A stretch of 64,000 bases of DNA from Krasilnikovia cinnamomea (GTDB lineage: Bacteria > Actinomycetota > Actinomycetes > Mycobacteriales > Micromonosporaceae). Below the pieces are notes generated by a model that saw nothing but the letters and a program-made list of their open reading frames with translations, had not been told where the DNA came from and searched no databases. This document shows, in pieces, positions 14,897 through 22,373 of the stretch. Each line of letters begins with the position of its first letter. The first letter of the stretch is position 1. The translations under genes and the position numbers were made by a program. Location: the NCBI RefSeq assembly GCF_004217545.1, contig NZ_SHKY01000002.1, positions 124,001 to 188,000 on the forward strand, written 5' to 3'.

Positions 14897-17358
14897 TATT
14901 GGCCTCCCTTGAGCAGTGTGCTGGCGCCGGGCAGCTTGAGCTCGCCGCCGAAGAACGTGGTGAAGGCTTGGCGCAGACCCTTCTTGCGGTCGACGGCCGC
15001 GTCGAGGAACGCCTCCGCGACCTGGGCGGTGCTGACCTTGTCGGCGGGGATGCCGTGGGTCTTCGCGGCGCGCTGGCGCATCGCCGGCGCCCAGGACACG
15101 CCCTTCTTCGCTCCGGTGTGGGCGGTGTCGTGCAGCATGGCCCGCCACTGGCTGTCGGGGATCTTCTCGATCGCGGCGAGCACCGGGTGCGCCGCGGCCG
15201 GGTTGACGGTGACGCCCTTGGGCAGCGATCCGCTCTGGTGGGCCTGATAGAGGGTGTGCGTGATGGTCGAGCCGACCGGGTTGTAGGACATGCTGAGCTT
15301 GTCGGAGTCGCAGAACTTGTACGCCTGGCCGAGGTCGATCGCGAGCATCCCGCCGGCCGGGGTACGCAGCAGGTTCGCCGCGTGCCCGTCGTGGTTGCTG
15401 ACCGCCCACGCGGCGACGTGGTAGCGCACGATCGCGTCGGCGTCGGCCTGGCCCCAGGACTTCGGCGAGGCGGGGAAGTGGTCGGCCTGGGTGACCAGCG
15501 GCTGCACCGAGCCGCTCTTACCGGCGACGGTGGCCCGGTAGACGGGCACGGCGGGTAGCCCGGCCGCGGCGAACACCCGGGCCGCGTCGGACTCCGCGGC
15601 GGCGCGGGCACCTCCGCTGGAGTCGGACTTGAACATCCACGGCTTGCCGTCCGGGCCGGTGTGCAGGCTCTTGCTGTGCGTGCCGCCCAGGTGGCTGCCG
15701 GAGGTGCCCTTGCCGAAGTCCCAGCCGGCGACGACCTTGTCGTCTTGGCGGGCCGGCAGCCCGCTGCTGCTGGCCGCGGCGTGCTTGAGAGCAGCGACCA
15801 GGTTGGCGTGCTGGGCGACCCACCCGGCCGACTTCGCCACGACCGGGCCGCCGGCCTTGGCCGTGCCCGCCGGCTTGGGCTTTGCTGCTGTGCTGGCCGG
15901 TTCGGTGGCCGCGCCGGTGACGGCCGGGGTGGCCGCGGCGGGTGCTGCGCCGCCCGCCGCCGGGGTGGGCTTCGCGGCGGTGGCTTTCGCGGTGACCGCG
16001 CTCTGCAGCGCCGCGGTGTCGATGGCGGTGTCCCACTGCCCCGCGATGTAGTTCTGCACCTGCGCGCGGGTGCCGACCCCGGCGTTCTCTAGGCCGAGAG
16101 CCGCCGCGACGCTGCGCAGCTCGCCCACCGGCTGGGTTTTCGCCCACTGCCGGAACCCGGTGGCGCAGTCTGCTGCGCCGACCGTGGACAGCTTCTGCAG
16201 CGGGACACCGGCCTGGCCGTGCCACAGGTTGATGGCGGCCTCGGCCTGGTAGCCCTTGCCGATGAGCGGCGCGAGCTCGGCGAGCTTGGCCGTTCCGGCG
16301 GCGTCCCAGCTGGCGGGGTCCTTGGGCTTGAGCGGCCCGCCGATCAGGTCATTGATGGCGACGGCGGCCTGCAGGCGGTCAGCGACCTGCCCGGCGCGTT
16401 CGTCGGCGGTCTGCAGCAGCGCGCCGGCCTCACCCTGCGGGGTGCTGCGCCGGGCGGCGGCGATGAGCTCCTTGTTGCCCAGGACCCCGGCCTGCTCGGC
16501 GGTGAGCATCCCGGACGCGACCGCCGCCTCCCGCAGCTGAGGAATCGCCCCGGTCTTGACCTTGCCGTTCAGGGCTTGGCTGATGCTGTGCGCGGCGGCG
16601 GCCTGCGCCACCGCCAGGGTCTGCGGGTCGTCGGGGCACGACGCGGTGGCCAGCTTGTTCTCCGCGTCGACGATCGCGGCGAGTCCGGCGTCGACGGCCG
16701 TGATCTGCTCGACGCTCATGCCCCACTTGGCGTAGGGCAGGTCGGCGAGGGTGGTGGCGATCTGCGCCTGCAGGCCGACGACGTCGGCCAGGCTCGCGGT
16801 CCAGGTTCCATCGCCGGGCTCCGGCGCCGGCGGGGGTGTCAGGTCGGCGAGGGTGAGCCCGTTGATGGTCTCGCCGGCCGCCAGGGCCGCGTACCGGGCC
16901 TGCGCGACCTCCTGGATCTTCTGCTTGGAGGTGATGTCGGCCGGGTAGAACGGGTCGAGCCAGTGCACCAACGGGTGCGGCTGCTTTCCGGACAGCCCGA
17001 CCAGCTCCGAATGCTGGAAACCCTGTGCCGCGGCGAGTTGCTGCAGCTGCTGCGGGGTGAGCTGCTGCAGCCAGGCCAGCTGCTGCGCGTGGGCGTCACC
17101 GATGGCTGCCTTGAGCTCATCACTGCCGTCGCCGTACTGCTCGAGCGCGGCCGCCACCTTGGGGGTGGCGGCCTGGAAGCCGGCGATGTCCGCAGGGTCG
17201 AGGCCGCCGTCGGTGAGCGACGCCGTCAGCGCCTGCAGCTCCGCCGGGATCTGCGCCGCCTGCCCTGCGGACTCCGACGGCCCGGTGCCGTCGCCCGGTC
17301 CCGATGCGGTGGGGGTGACGTCGTACGCCTGGTGCGCGGTCTTGCCTCCGGTACCCAC
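14896..17358 (-). CDS. Large tagged protein with kinase-like (HipA/PI3K-type) C-terminal domain
   Basis: This 820-residue protein starts at GTG 17358, two bases after the upstream stop. The first residues, (M)GTGGKTAHQAYDVTPTA, are nearly the same as in the next protein of the operon. The middle is Ala-rich and helical, with a TPAAGGAAPAAAT linker near residue 460. The last 270 residues look like a protein or phosphoinositide kinase fold. They show a Gly-rich loop GTSGSHLGGTHS near 550, a Lys in WMFKSD near 575, AESDAARVFAAAGLP, a catalytic loop SNHDGHAANLL near 652, and the metal Asp in LAIDLGQAYKF near 671. All expected residues are present, so it could be active. Substrate unknown. No transmembrane segment or signal peptide. 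Confidence 0.65.
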   Translation of the reverse strand: MGTGGKTAHQAYDVTPTASGPGDGTGPSESAGQAAQIPAELQALTASLTDGGLDPADIAGFQAATPKVAAALEQYGDGSDELKAAIGDAHAQQLAWLQQLTPQQLQQLAAAQGFQHSELVGLSGKQPHPLVHWLDPFYPADITSKQKIQEVAQARYAALAAGETINGLTLADLTPPPAPEPGDGTWTASLADVVGLQAQIATTLADLPYAKWGMSVEQITAVDAGLAAIVDAENKLATASCPDDPQTLAVAQAAAAHSISQALNGKVKTGAIPQLREAAVASGMLTAEQAGVLGNKELIAAARRSTPQGEAGALLQTADERAGQVADRLQAAVAINDLIGGPLKPKDPASWDAAGTAKLAELAPLIGKGYQAEAAINLWHGQAGVPLQKLSTVGAADCATGFRQWAKTQPVGELRSVAAALGLENAGVGTRAQVQNYIAGQWDTAIDTAALQSAVTAKATAAKPTPAAGGAAPAAATPAVTGAATEPASTAAKPKPAGTAKAGGPVVAKSAGWVAQHANLVAALKHAAASSSGLPARQDDKVVAGWDFGKGTSGSHLGGTHSKSLHTGPDGKPWMFKSDSSGGARAAAESDAARVFAAAGLPAVPVYRATVAGKSGSVQPLVTQADHFPASPKSWGQADADAIVRYHVAAWAVSNHDGHAANLLRTPAGGMLAIDLGQAYKFCDSDKLSMSYNPVGSTITHTLYQAHQSGSLPKGVTVNPAAAHPVLAAIEKIPDSQWRAMLHDTAHTGAKKGVSWAPAMRQRAAKTHGIPADKVSTAQVAEAFLDAAVDRKKGLRQAFTTFFGGELKLPGASTLLKGGQ

Positions 17359-17360
17359 GG

Positions 17361-17705
17361 CTACACCGCCCCGTCCACCAGCGGCAGGACCACGGCCAGC
17401 AGCTCGTCCAGGGCGAACTCGGCGGCGGTCCGCACGTCCACGCCGGCAGGGTCCGGGTCGATCTCGGTCAGCTGCAGACCGCCGGCCTCGTCCGTCCACT
17501 GCTCGACGGCGGCCGCGACGTCGTCGGCGCCGTCGAGGCGTTCCTGCCAGCGCGTCGCCCGGTCCCAGACGCGCGGCAGCCACACCGCGGCGTGCTCGCC
17601 GCCGGCGACGGCCAGGACTCCGACGACGTCGACGCACGCGCCGAGCTCGGCGTCCCACACCTGCAGCAGGAAACGGCGCGCCAGCACCGCGGCGGCGGCG
17701 CTCAT
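17361..17705 (-). CDS. Small acidic protein of unknown function (114 aa)
   Basis: This 114-residue acidic, Ala/Val/Asp-rich protein starts at ATG 17705, overlapping the stop of the DUF4417-like gene. Its own stop is two bases before the GTG of the kinase-like protein, so expression is coupled to both. It has no recognised domain; likely helices are AAAAVLARRFLLQVW and DVRTAAEFALDELLAVV. Small acidic proteins coupled to large effectors are often chaperones or immunity proteins, but nothing in the sequence proves that. Confidence 0.65.
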   Translation of the reverse strand: MSAAAAVLARRFLLQVWDAELGACVDVVGVLAVAGGEHAAVWLPRVWDRATRWQERLDGADDVAAAVEQWTDEAGGLQLTEIDPDPAGVDVRTAAEFALDELLAVVLPLVDGAV

Positions 17706-18820
17706 CGCCGGGCCTCGGCGGTGTCGAGCAACGACGCCATGTAGGTGACGCTGGCGGTGAACGCGTCGACCGGGCGGGCGTGCAGGTCCTGGCGGCCGCC
17801 GGCGGTCATCACCGCGCCGTGCAACGCGAACTGGTGCGGGTTCTGGGAGACCAGGTGCAGCCGCGAGCCGAACAGCTCGACGGCCAGGTCGATGCGCGCG
17901 GCCCGCGACAACCCGGTGATGATCACCGGAAGGTGCGCCGGGAGGTTCTCGGCCAGCCAGTGCAGCCCGGGCAGCACCCAGGTCTGCCAGTCAGAGTCCT
18001 GCCGCACGGTCTGCAGGTTGATCGCGACGGCGGGCGGGTCGGTGTCGTCGACCCAGGCGGCCCACCGCCGCAGATCCTCGAGCCGGTACCAGTACAGGTT
18101 CGGCACGGTGTTCATGCCCGCGTTGACGAACTCGTCGGCGATCAGCAGCGACATCCGCATCGACAGCAGGTGCTGCGCCCGCGGCCAGTTGCCGAAAATG
18201 CTGTAGTTGGGGGCCAGCACCAGGTCCCAGCCCATGGCGGCGATCCGCTCGACGAGCCGGTCGACGCGGCGCCGGCTCCAGAACGCCTCGACGAGCGGGT
18301 CCAGGCCGTAGCCGACCAGCACCGCCAGCTGCCCGGGCCGCAGGCCCAGCACCTCGTGCACGTCGCGGTCGGTGAACCGCCGGTACAGGCTGGCGGTGTC
18401 CGGGCTGAACACCCGCCGCAGCCCGACCCCGTAGGCCGGCCACCGCAGCTGGGCGTCCCAGGTGGTGACCGCGGACCCGTCGGTCTGCGGCACGAACCTC
18501 GGCAGCCCTGCGGGCAGGCGCCGCTCGCCGAGGTCGATGTCGTCGAACTCCAGCGTGCCGCCGACATCGGCCATCCACGCGCCGATGTCGGTCCGCGATC
18601 CGCACCGCACCGGGCAGGTACGGCACACGTCCGTGCCGGCGGCCGTGGTCGCGGTGGCCTCGGCCCGGGCGCAGCCGCAGTAGGAGCAGTCGGGGTTGGA
18701 GCCCGAGCACAGCGGGGCGATGACCGCGGACGCGTCGACAGGGTCGGGCCCGGCGTACCAGGGGCAGCGCCGGCAGTCGCAGCCGGCCGCGGGGGCCAGC
18801 AAGGGCAGGTTGATGGGCAT
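17702..18820 (-). CDS. DUF4417-like cysteine-rich protein
   Basis: This 372-residue protein starts at ATG 18820 behind a G-rich site and lies 17 bp after the ParB-like gene. The first 75 residues carry three Cys clusters: CDCRRCPW, SNPDCSYCGCA and CRTCPVRCGSR. These would suit zinc or iron-sulfur binding. The rest resembles DUF4417 proteins: an alpha/beta part with RFTDRDVHEVLGL, DLVLAPNYSIFGNWPRAQHL, NTVPNLYWYRLEDL and LPVIITGLSRAARI. DUF4417 genes are common on actinobacterial mobile elements, and their biochemical role is not known to me. Operon partners are the ParB-like protein and the tagged kinase/ART-like proteins. Confidence 0.65.
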   Translation of the reverse strand: MPINLPLLAPAAGCDCRRCPWYAGPDPVDASAVIAPLCSGSNPDCSYCGCARAEATATTAAGTDVCRTCPVRCGSRTDIGAWMADVGGTLEFDDIDLGERRLPAGLPRFVPQTDGSAVTTWDAQLRWPAYGVGLRRVFSPDTASLYRRFTDRDVHEVLGLRPGQLAVLVGYGLDPLVEAFWSRRRVDRLVERIAAMGWDLVLAPNYSIFGNWPRAQHLLSMRMSLLIADEFVNAGMNTVPNLYWYRLEDLRRWAAWVDDTDPPAVAINLQTVRQDSDWQTWVLPGLHWLAENLPAHLPVIITGLSRAARIDLAVELFGSRLHLVSQNPHQFALHGAVMTAGGRQDLHARPVDAFTASVTYMASLLDTAEARR

Positions 18821-18837
18821 CGGTCAGTCCCCCAATC

Positions 18838-20064
18838 TCAGGCGGCGGCCGCGGCCGGCGCCGCGGGCTCGGCGGTGGTGGTGTCGAGCAGCTGCAGGAT
18901 CTGCTCGGCGAGCAGCCGCAGCGAGGCGGCGTCGAAGCGGCCGGGGCGTGCACCGACGCGCAGGTCGGCCGACAGGCGCCGCAACACGTCGAGCGCCTCG
19001 GTGACCACGGCGGTGTCCAGCGCGGCCGGCGCCGGCCCGGCACTGACGCTCCCGGCGCCGGGCAGGCCACCGCTGGCGGCGCCCGAAGAGCCATTCGTGG
19101 GGGCCGGCACGGCGGGGGCCGAGGCCCGCAGCTTCTCGGCCCGGGCCAGGTTGGACAGGTCCCGGCCGCGTTCGGCGGCGTCGACGACGGCGCCGGGATC
19201 GCCCGCGCCGGCGGGCGCTTCGGCCTCGGTCACCGCAGCGGCGAGCAGGTCCGGGCGGCCCCGGCTCTTGACCGCCGCCCAGATCTCGTCGGCGACGGCG
19301 CCCTGGTCGCGGCGCAGCCCCACGAACCGGATCCGGGTGTGCAGGGCGACCTTGTGGGCGTCCATGTCCTCGACCAGGTCGCGGGGCAGGAACTCGAACG
19401 CGCGCACCAGCTCGCGGGCCTTGCGCGGACTCATCTGCAGACCCAGCCGGGTCAGCACCTCCGACCACGGGGCAGCGCAGCGCGAGTCGCCGCCGCGCAG
19501 ACGCTCCAGGGCCCGGAACCGCTCGGCCGGATCGTCGAGCGCGTACACCTCGGCCGGGACGGGCCTGCCCGCGGCCAGCAACTTGCCGACCAGCACGGCG
19601 CAGCGGTGAAACAGCAGCCCCGCGGCCTGCTCTCCAGGAGTGAGCGGCTCACGGGCCAGGTTCTCCACCAGCTGCCAGACCCGGCGCTCCTCCTCGGTCA
19701 GCGGGCCCGGGCAGACGACCGCGGGGATCGTCTGGAAGTGCGGGTTGTCTTCCATGTGGACCGCACCCCACCGGCCGGCGCGCAGCCGCCGCTCCCCCAG
19801 CGCCAGGACCCGCCGCGGCGGGCCGTCACCGGACGGGATCTCCTCGACCAGGATCGGCTGCAGGTAGCCGATCTCCGCGATCGACGAAATCAGGTCCGCG
19901 AGCTCCCGCGGCACCGTCGAGTCACCCGGCGCACGGCCCTGCACGTCGGTGCCCGGCGAGCCAGGCCCGCGCAACGGCAACAGCTCGAACCGGCGCTGCC
20001 GCAGCCGCGGGGACAACGCGCCGAGGCGCCGCAGCAGCGACACCGAGCTCTCCGGCCTGTCCAT
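18838..20064 (-). CDS. ParB/RepB/Spo0J-like protein heading the tagged-protein operon
   Basis: This 408-residue protein uses ATG at 20064, since GGAGGTGATTCTCGT is an excellent ribosome-binding site (the frame is open from 20097). It has a ParB N-terminal-like domain: ELADLISSIAEIGYLQPILVE, VLALGERRLRAGRW, and WQLVENLAREPLTPGEQAAGL, where the E(N)LAREPL part corresponds to ParB box III. A helical, HTH-like region with MSPRKARELVRAFEFLP follows. The C terminus is Ala/Pro-rich with a final helical segment, possibly for dimerisation. No ParA lies next to it; the parA-parB pair is at 42-44 kb. So this may be a regulator, nuclease-like or second segregation protein. It is preceded by one copy of the conserved bipartite element. 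Confidence 0.72.
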   Translation of the reverse strand: MDRPESSVSLLRRLGALSPRLRQRRFELLPLRGPGSPGTDVQGRAPGDSTVPRELADLISSIAEIGYLQPILVEEIPSGDGPPRRVLALGERRLRAGRWGAVHMEDNPHFQTIPAVVCPGPLTEEERRVWQLVENLAREPLTPGEQAAGLLFHRCAVLVGKLLAAGRPVPAEVYALDDPAERFRALERLRGGDSRCAAPWSEVLTRLGLQMSPRKARELVRAFEFLPRDLVEDMDAHKVALHTRIRFVGLRRDQGAVADEIWAAVKSRGRPDLLAAAVTEAEAPAGAGDPGAVVDAAERGRDLSNLARAEKLRASAPAVPAPTNGSSGAASGGLPGAGSVSAGPAPAALDTAVVTEALDVLRRLSADLRVGARPGRFDAASLRLLAEQILQLLDTTTAEPAAPAAAAA

Positions 20065-20085
20065 ACGAGAATCACCTCCTACTTT

Positions 20086-20117
20086 CACCAAGCGCATCGC
20101 GGAGGTCCTGGAGTACA
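20086..20117 (-). promoter_or_regulatory. Bipartite element copy 1, upstream of the ParB-like operon
   Basis: Plus-strand sequence CACCAAGCGCAT (20086-20097), 10 nt, then CTGGAGTACA (20108-20117). The same two blocks with the same 10-nt gap recur at 25289 and 36600, and further flanking bases also agree. It ends 22 nt before the ATG at 20064, so it should act on minus-strand transcription. It may be a promoter for a special sigma factor or an activator site. Confidence 0.75.
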
Positions 20118-20407
20118 GCCCGACGTCCGATCCGCATAGCTATGCCCGAAAATTCGTTTCCTGGAAGCCGTGATTGCAGTCGGCCAACGCTCTTTGCTGC
20201 TGCCCCAGGGCCTCACAGGATCGACTCCAGCTCCCCACCCGCGCGCCCGGCTGGCGGCCCCCGAAAGGGGTAGAGGAGGGCCTCGGGTCGTCCTGGCCGG
20301 CGTACCGTGGGCCCGCGGACCGCACGCAACGGGCGCCGTGGACTGACAGAGCGTCGACGTGCTTCGCTCCACTGACGCCCCGACCGAGTGAGAGTAGGTC
20401 CCTCCCG

Positions 20408-21394
20408 GTGACCGGTTCCGAGCCCGATTCGGCGACCGATTCCCCGCCCGAGCCCACACCGGCGCCGCCACCTGCGGCGCGCAAGGTGGGACGACGCCGC
20501 GCTTGGTGGGCGCCGCTGGCCGCGCTCGGGTTGGCGCTGTTCACCTGCGGCGTTGCTGGCTTCGTCCGACTGGGATTGGACAAGGCTGACCAGGCGTCCA
20601 GCGTCGGGAGCTTCTTCCTCTCCGTCGTCTCCGTGGCCCTGGGCGGCGTCAGCCTGTGGGTGAGCGTTCGGACGCAGCCCGCGCCGCCAGCGACCGGGAA
20701 CGTGCACCCGGCCCCGTCTGCGGATCCACCGTCGAGGCACTGGTCGTACCGGCTCTCGCAGGCCGCTGCGGTGCTGATCCTCGTACTCGGTGCCAGTACC
20801 GCATGGTGGATTTGGCCGGAGAGCCAGCCGTCGGCCGACGATGCGGCGCCGGGCTCGTCGCCTGCGGCCACGCCAGCAGCTTCGCGAGCCGGGGGTAGTC
20901 TGCCCGCGGCTGGGCGGGTCGGCCTTCCGCCGGAGATCCGCCCCGCAGACGACCAGGCGGCATACCGTGTGACGCTCCCGCCCGGTGGCTCCGCCGACCT
21001 CACGCGTCTGGACATCCAGGATCCTGATCCTGATCCGGAGCTCGCCGACCTGGTGTATCGCGACGGCTACTTGGCGGTACCGGACGACAACAAGAGCACG
21101 AAGCTCAACCACGTAGACGGCAGGATGAGCGGCGCGGACGGCAAGACGGTCGGCGGGGTGAACCGCTGCCCCAGCATGGGGATGAATAGAACGCCGGTGT
21201 CGGCCGCTGGATTGAGCGACAACCGGGTCCTGTGTGTCTCCATGGCCCGTGATTACAAGGCGCTAGTGCAGGTGGAGCGGCTCATCCCGGGCGGCCCGAT
21301 AACCCTCTTGGTCGTGGTCTCGTCCGGCTGGCCGTGCCCGATCGAGACGTCAGAACGGCCTGCGTGCCAGACCTCGAGCGCGCCACCCAGGTGA
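20408..21394 (+). CDS. Membrane protein with GLDKAD two-helix module
   Basis: This 328-residue protein uses GTG at 20408 (VTGSEPDSA); the open frame upstream of it looks non-coding. After a Pro-rich cytoplasmic N terminus come two transmembrane helices around residues 38-90. They are joined by FVRLGLDKADQASSVG, nearly the same junction as in the membrane protein at 55136 (VEGLDKADKWASVFG). A third hydrophobic helix (LSQAAAVLILVLGASTAWWIW) lies near residue 125. The rest is an extracytoplasmic-looking domain with DPDPDPELADLVYRDGYLAV and NRCPSMGMNR. Function unknown. It is convergent with the replication-relaxation gene, with 7 bp between stops. Confidence 0.6.
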   Translation: MTGSEPDSATDSPPEPTPAPPPAARKVGRRRAWWAPLAALGLALFTCGVAGFVRLGLDKADQASSVGSFFLSVVSVALGGVSLWVSVRTQPAPPATGNVHPAPSADPPSRHWSYRLSQAAAVLILVLGASTAWWIWPESQPSADDAAPGSSPAATPAASRAGGSLPAAGRVGLPPEIRPADDQAAYRVTLPPGGSADLTRLDIQDPDPDPELADLVYRDGYLAVPDDNKSTKLNHVDGRMSGADGKTVGGVNRCPSMGMNRTPVSAAGLSDNRVLCVSMARDYKALVQVERLIPGGPITLLVVVSSGWPCPIETSERPACQTSSAPPR

Positions 21395-21401
21395 GCGGTC
21401 A

Positions 21402-22358
21402 TCAGCCTCGCGACCGTAACCCGGCACCGATCTCGATTCCCGCCCTCGTCTCTGCGCCCGCCCCGGCCAACGCTACATCCAGTAGGTCGACCCGCTCGTC
21501 GGCCAGAGGGGTACGCCAGATAGGTCCATACGGGCCCTCGGTGAGGACCTGGTCGATGGATGCGCAGCCCAGCCACAGCACGGGCAGATGGCGACGGATC
21601 GCCGGATCGGTGCGGCACAGCTCGGAGAACACGTCGATGCGCCGCTCGATGGCCGTGCGGCTCTGGTCGGCGAACACGATCAGGATCTTCGGGAAGGCCG
21701 GGTAGGCGCGCGTCCACACCGGACGCGGGTTTGCCGTGCCGGGGGCTGCCGGCCCGGTATAAGTGAGCAGCTCGGCATACTGACGGATCTTGTTGCGGAG
21801 CACCAGCGGGCTGTACCGGCCGCGGTCGATCTCGACGAAGCGGGTGAGCAGCGTGTCGTCTGCGGCGGTACGTAGCCAGCACCGCACCACCAGGTCCGGC
21901 ACGACCACGCGGGCCCGGGGTGCGACGCCGTAGCGGTGGCCGACCTCGTGATCCCAGTCGTACGGGCCGCAGTAGTGCCCCAGCCGCTCAGCGTGCCGGG
22001 CGAAGGCGATACCCACCTCGTTGGCGAGCAGCGTGTGCCGCTGCAGGGCGTTGGCCGCCTTCTCGGCGGTCATCAGGTGCCGGCGCTCGAGCACCAGGTG
22101 TTGCACCGCGGCCCGGCCGGCGGCAGTGACGTACCAGACCCGCCGCGGACGCGGCGGTCGGCGGGCGTCACGGTCGGGGACGTGCCCGAGCAGCCCGCCG
22201 TCGGAGAGCCGGCGGGTGGACCGGTGCAGGGTACGCAGGTGCACGTCGGGTGCTAGCAGCGCCCGCAGCTGCTCGGCGGTGAGCAGCCGGTGGTGCAGGC
22301 AGGCGGTCAGGATGTCGAGTTCCAGCTGCGACAGCTGCCGCACGGCGGTCGGGGTCAT
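21402..22358 (-). CDS. Replication-relaxation family protein
   Basis: This 318-residue protein resembles the actinobacterial replication-relaxation family (Replic_Relax). Members are winged-helix proteins common next to coupling ATPases on plasmids and integrative elements. The N terminus shows winged-helix features: LSQLELDILTACLHHRLLTA, EQLRALLAPDVHLRTLHRS, LSDGGLLGH and RVWYVTAAGRAAV. A C-terminal nuclease-like or binding domain has VPDLVVRCWLR, VEIDRGRYSPLVLRNKIRQY and FPKILIVFADQ; the D...E...K spacing is reminiscent of restriction-like folds. It follows the coupling-protein gene by 15 bp and is probably co-transcribed. It would act on plasmid DNA during transfer or replication; that is inferred from family and position. 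Confidence 0.78.
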   Translation of the reverse strand: MTPTAVRQLSQLELDILTACLHHRLLTAEQLRALLAPDVHLRTLHRSTRRLSDGGLLGHVPDRDARRPPRPRRVWYVTAAGRAAVQHLVLERRHLMTAEKAANALQRHTLLANEVGIAFARHAERLGHYCGPYDWDHEVGHRYGVAPRARVVVPDLVVRCWLRTAADDTLLTRFVEIDRGRYSPLVLRNKIRQYAELLTYTGPAAPGTANPRPVWTRAYPAFPKILIVFADQSRTAIERRIDVFSELCRTDPAIRRHLPVLWLGCASIDQVLTEGPYGPIWRTPLADERVDLLDVALAGAGAETRAGIEIGAGLRSRG

Positions 22359-22373
22359 CCGGAGTCCTCCTCG

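Noticed and set aside
13238..15247. 669-codon plus-strand frame opposite the tagged proteins
   Set aside because: Gly/Val/Arg-rich low-complexity translation typical of the strand opposite a GC-rich gene. The minus-strand genes have ribosome-binding sites and coupled starts.
14897..15409. Longer start for the ART-like protein (frame open to 15409)
   Set aside because: The upstream part overlaps the kinase-like gene. The GTG at 14896 has a good ribosome-binding site and gives the same tag as its neighbour.
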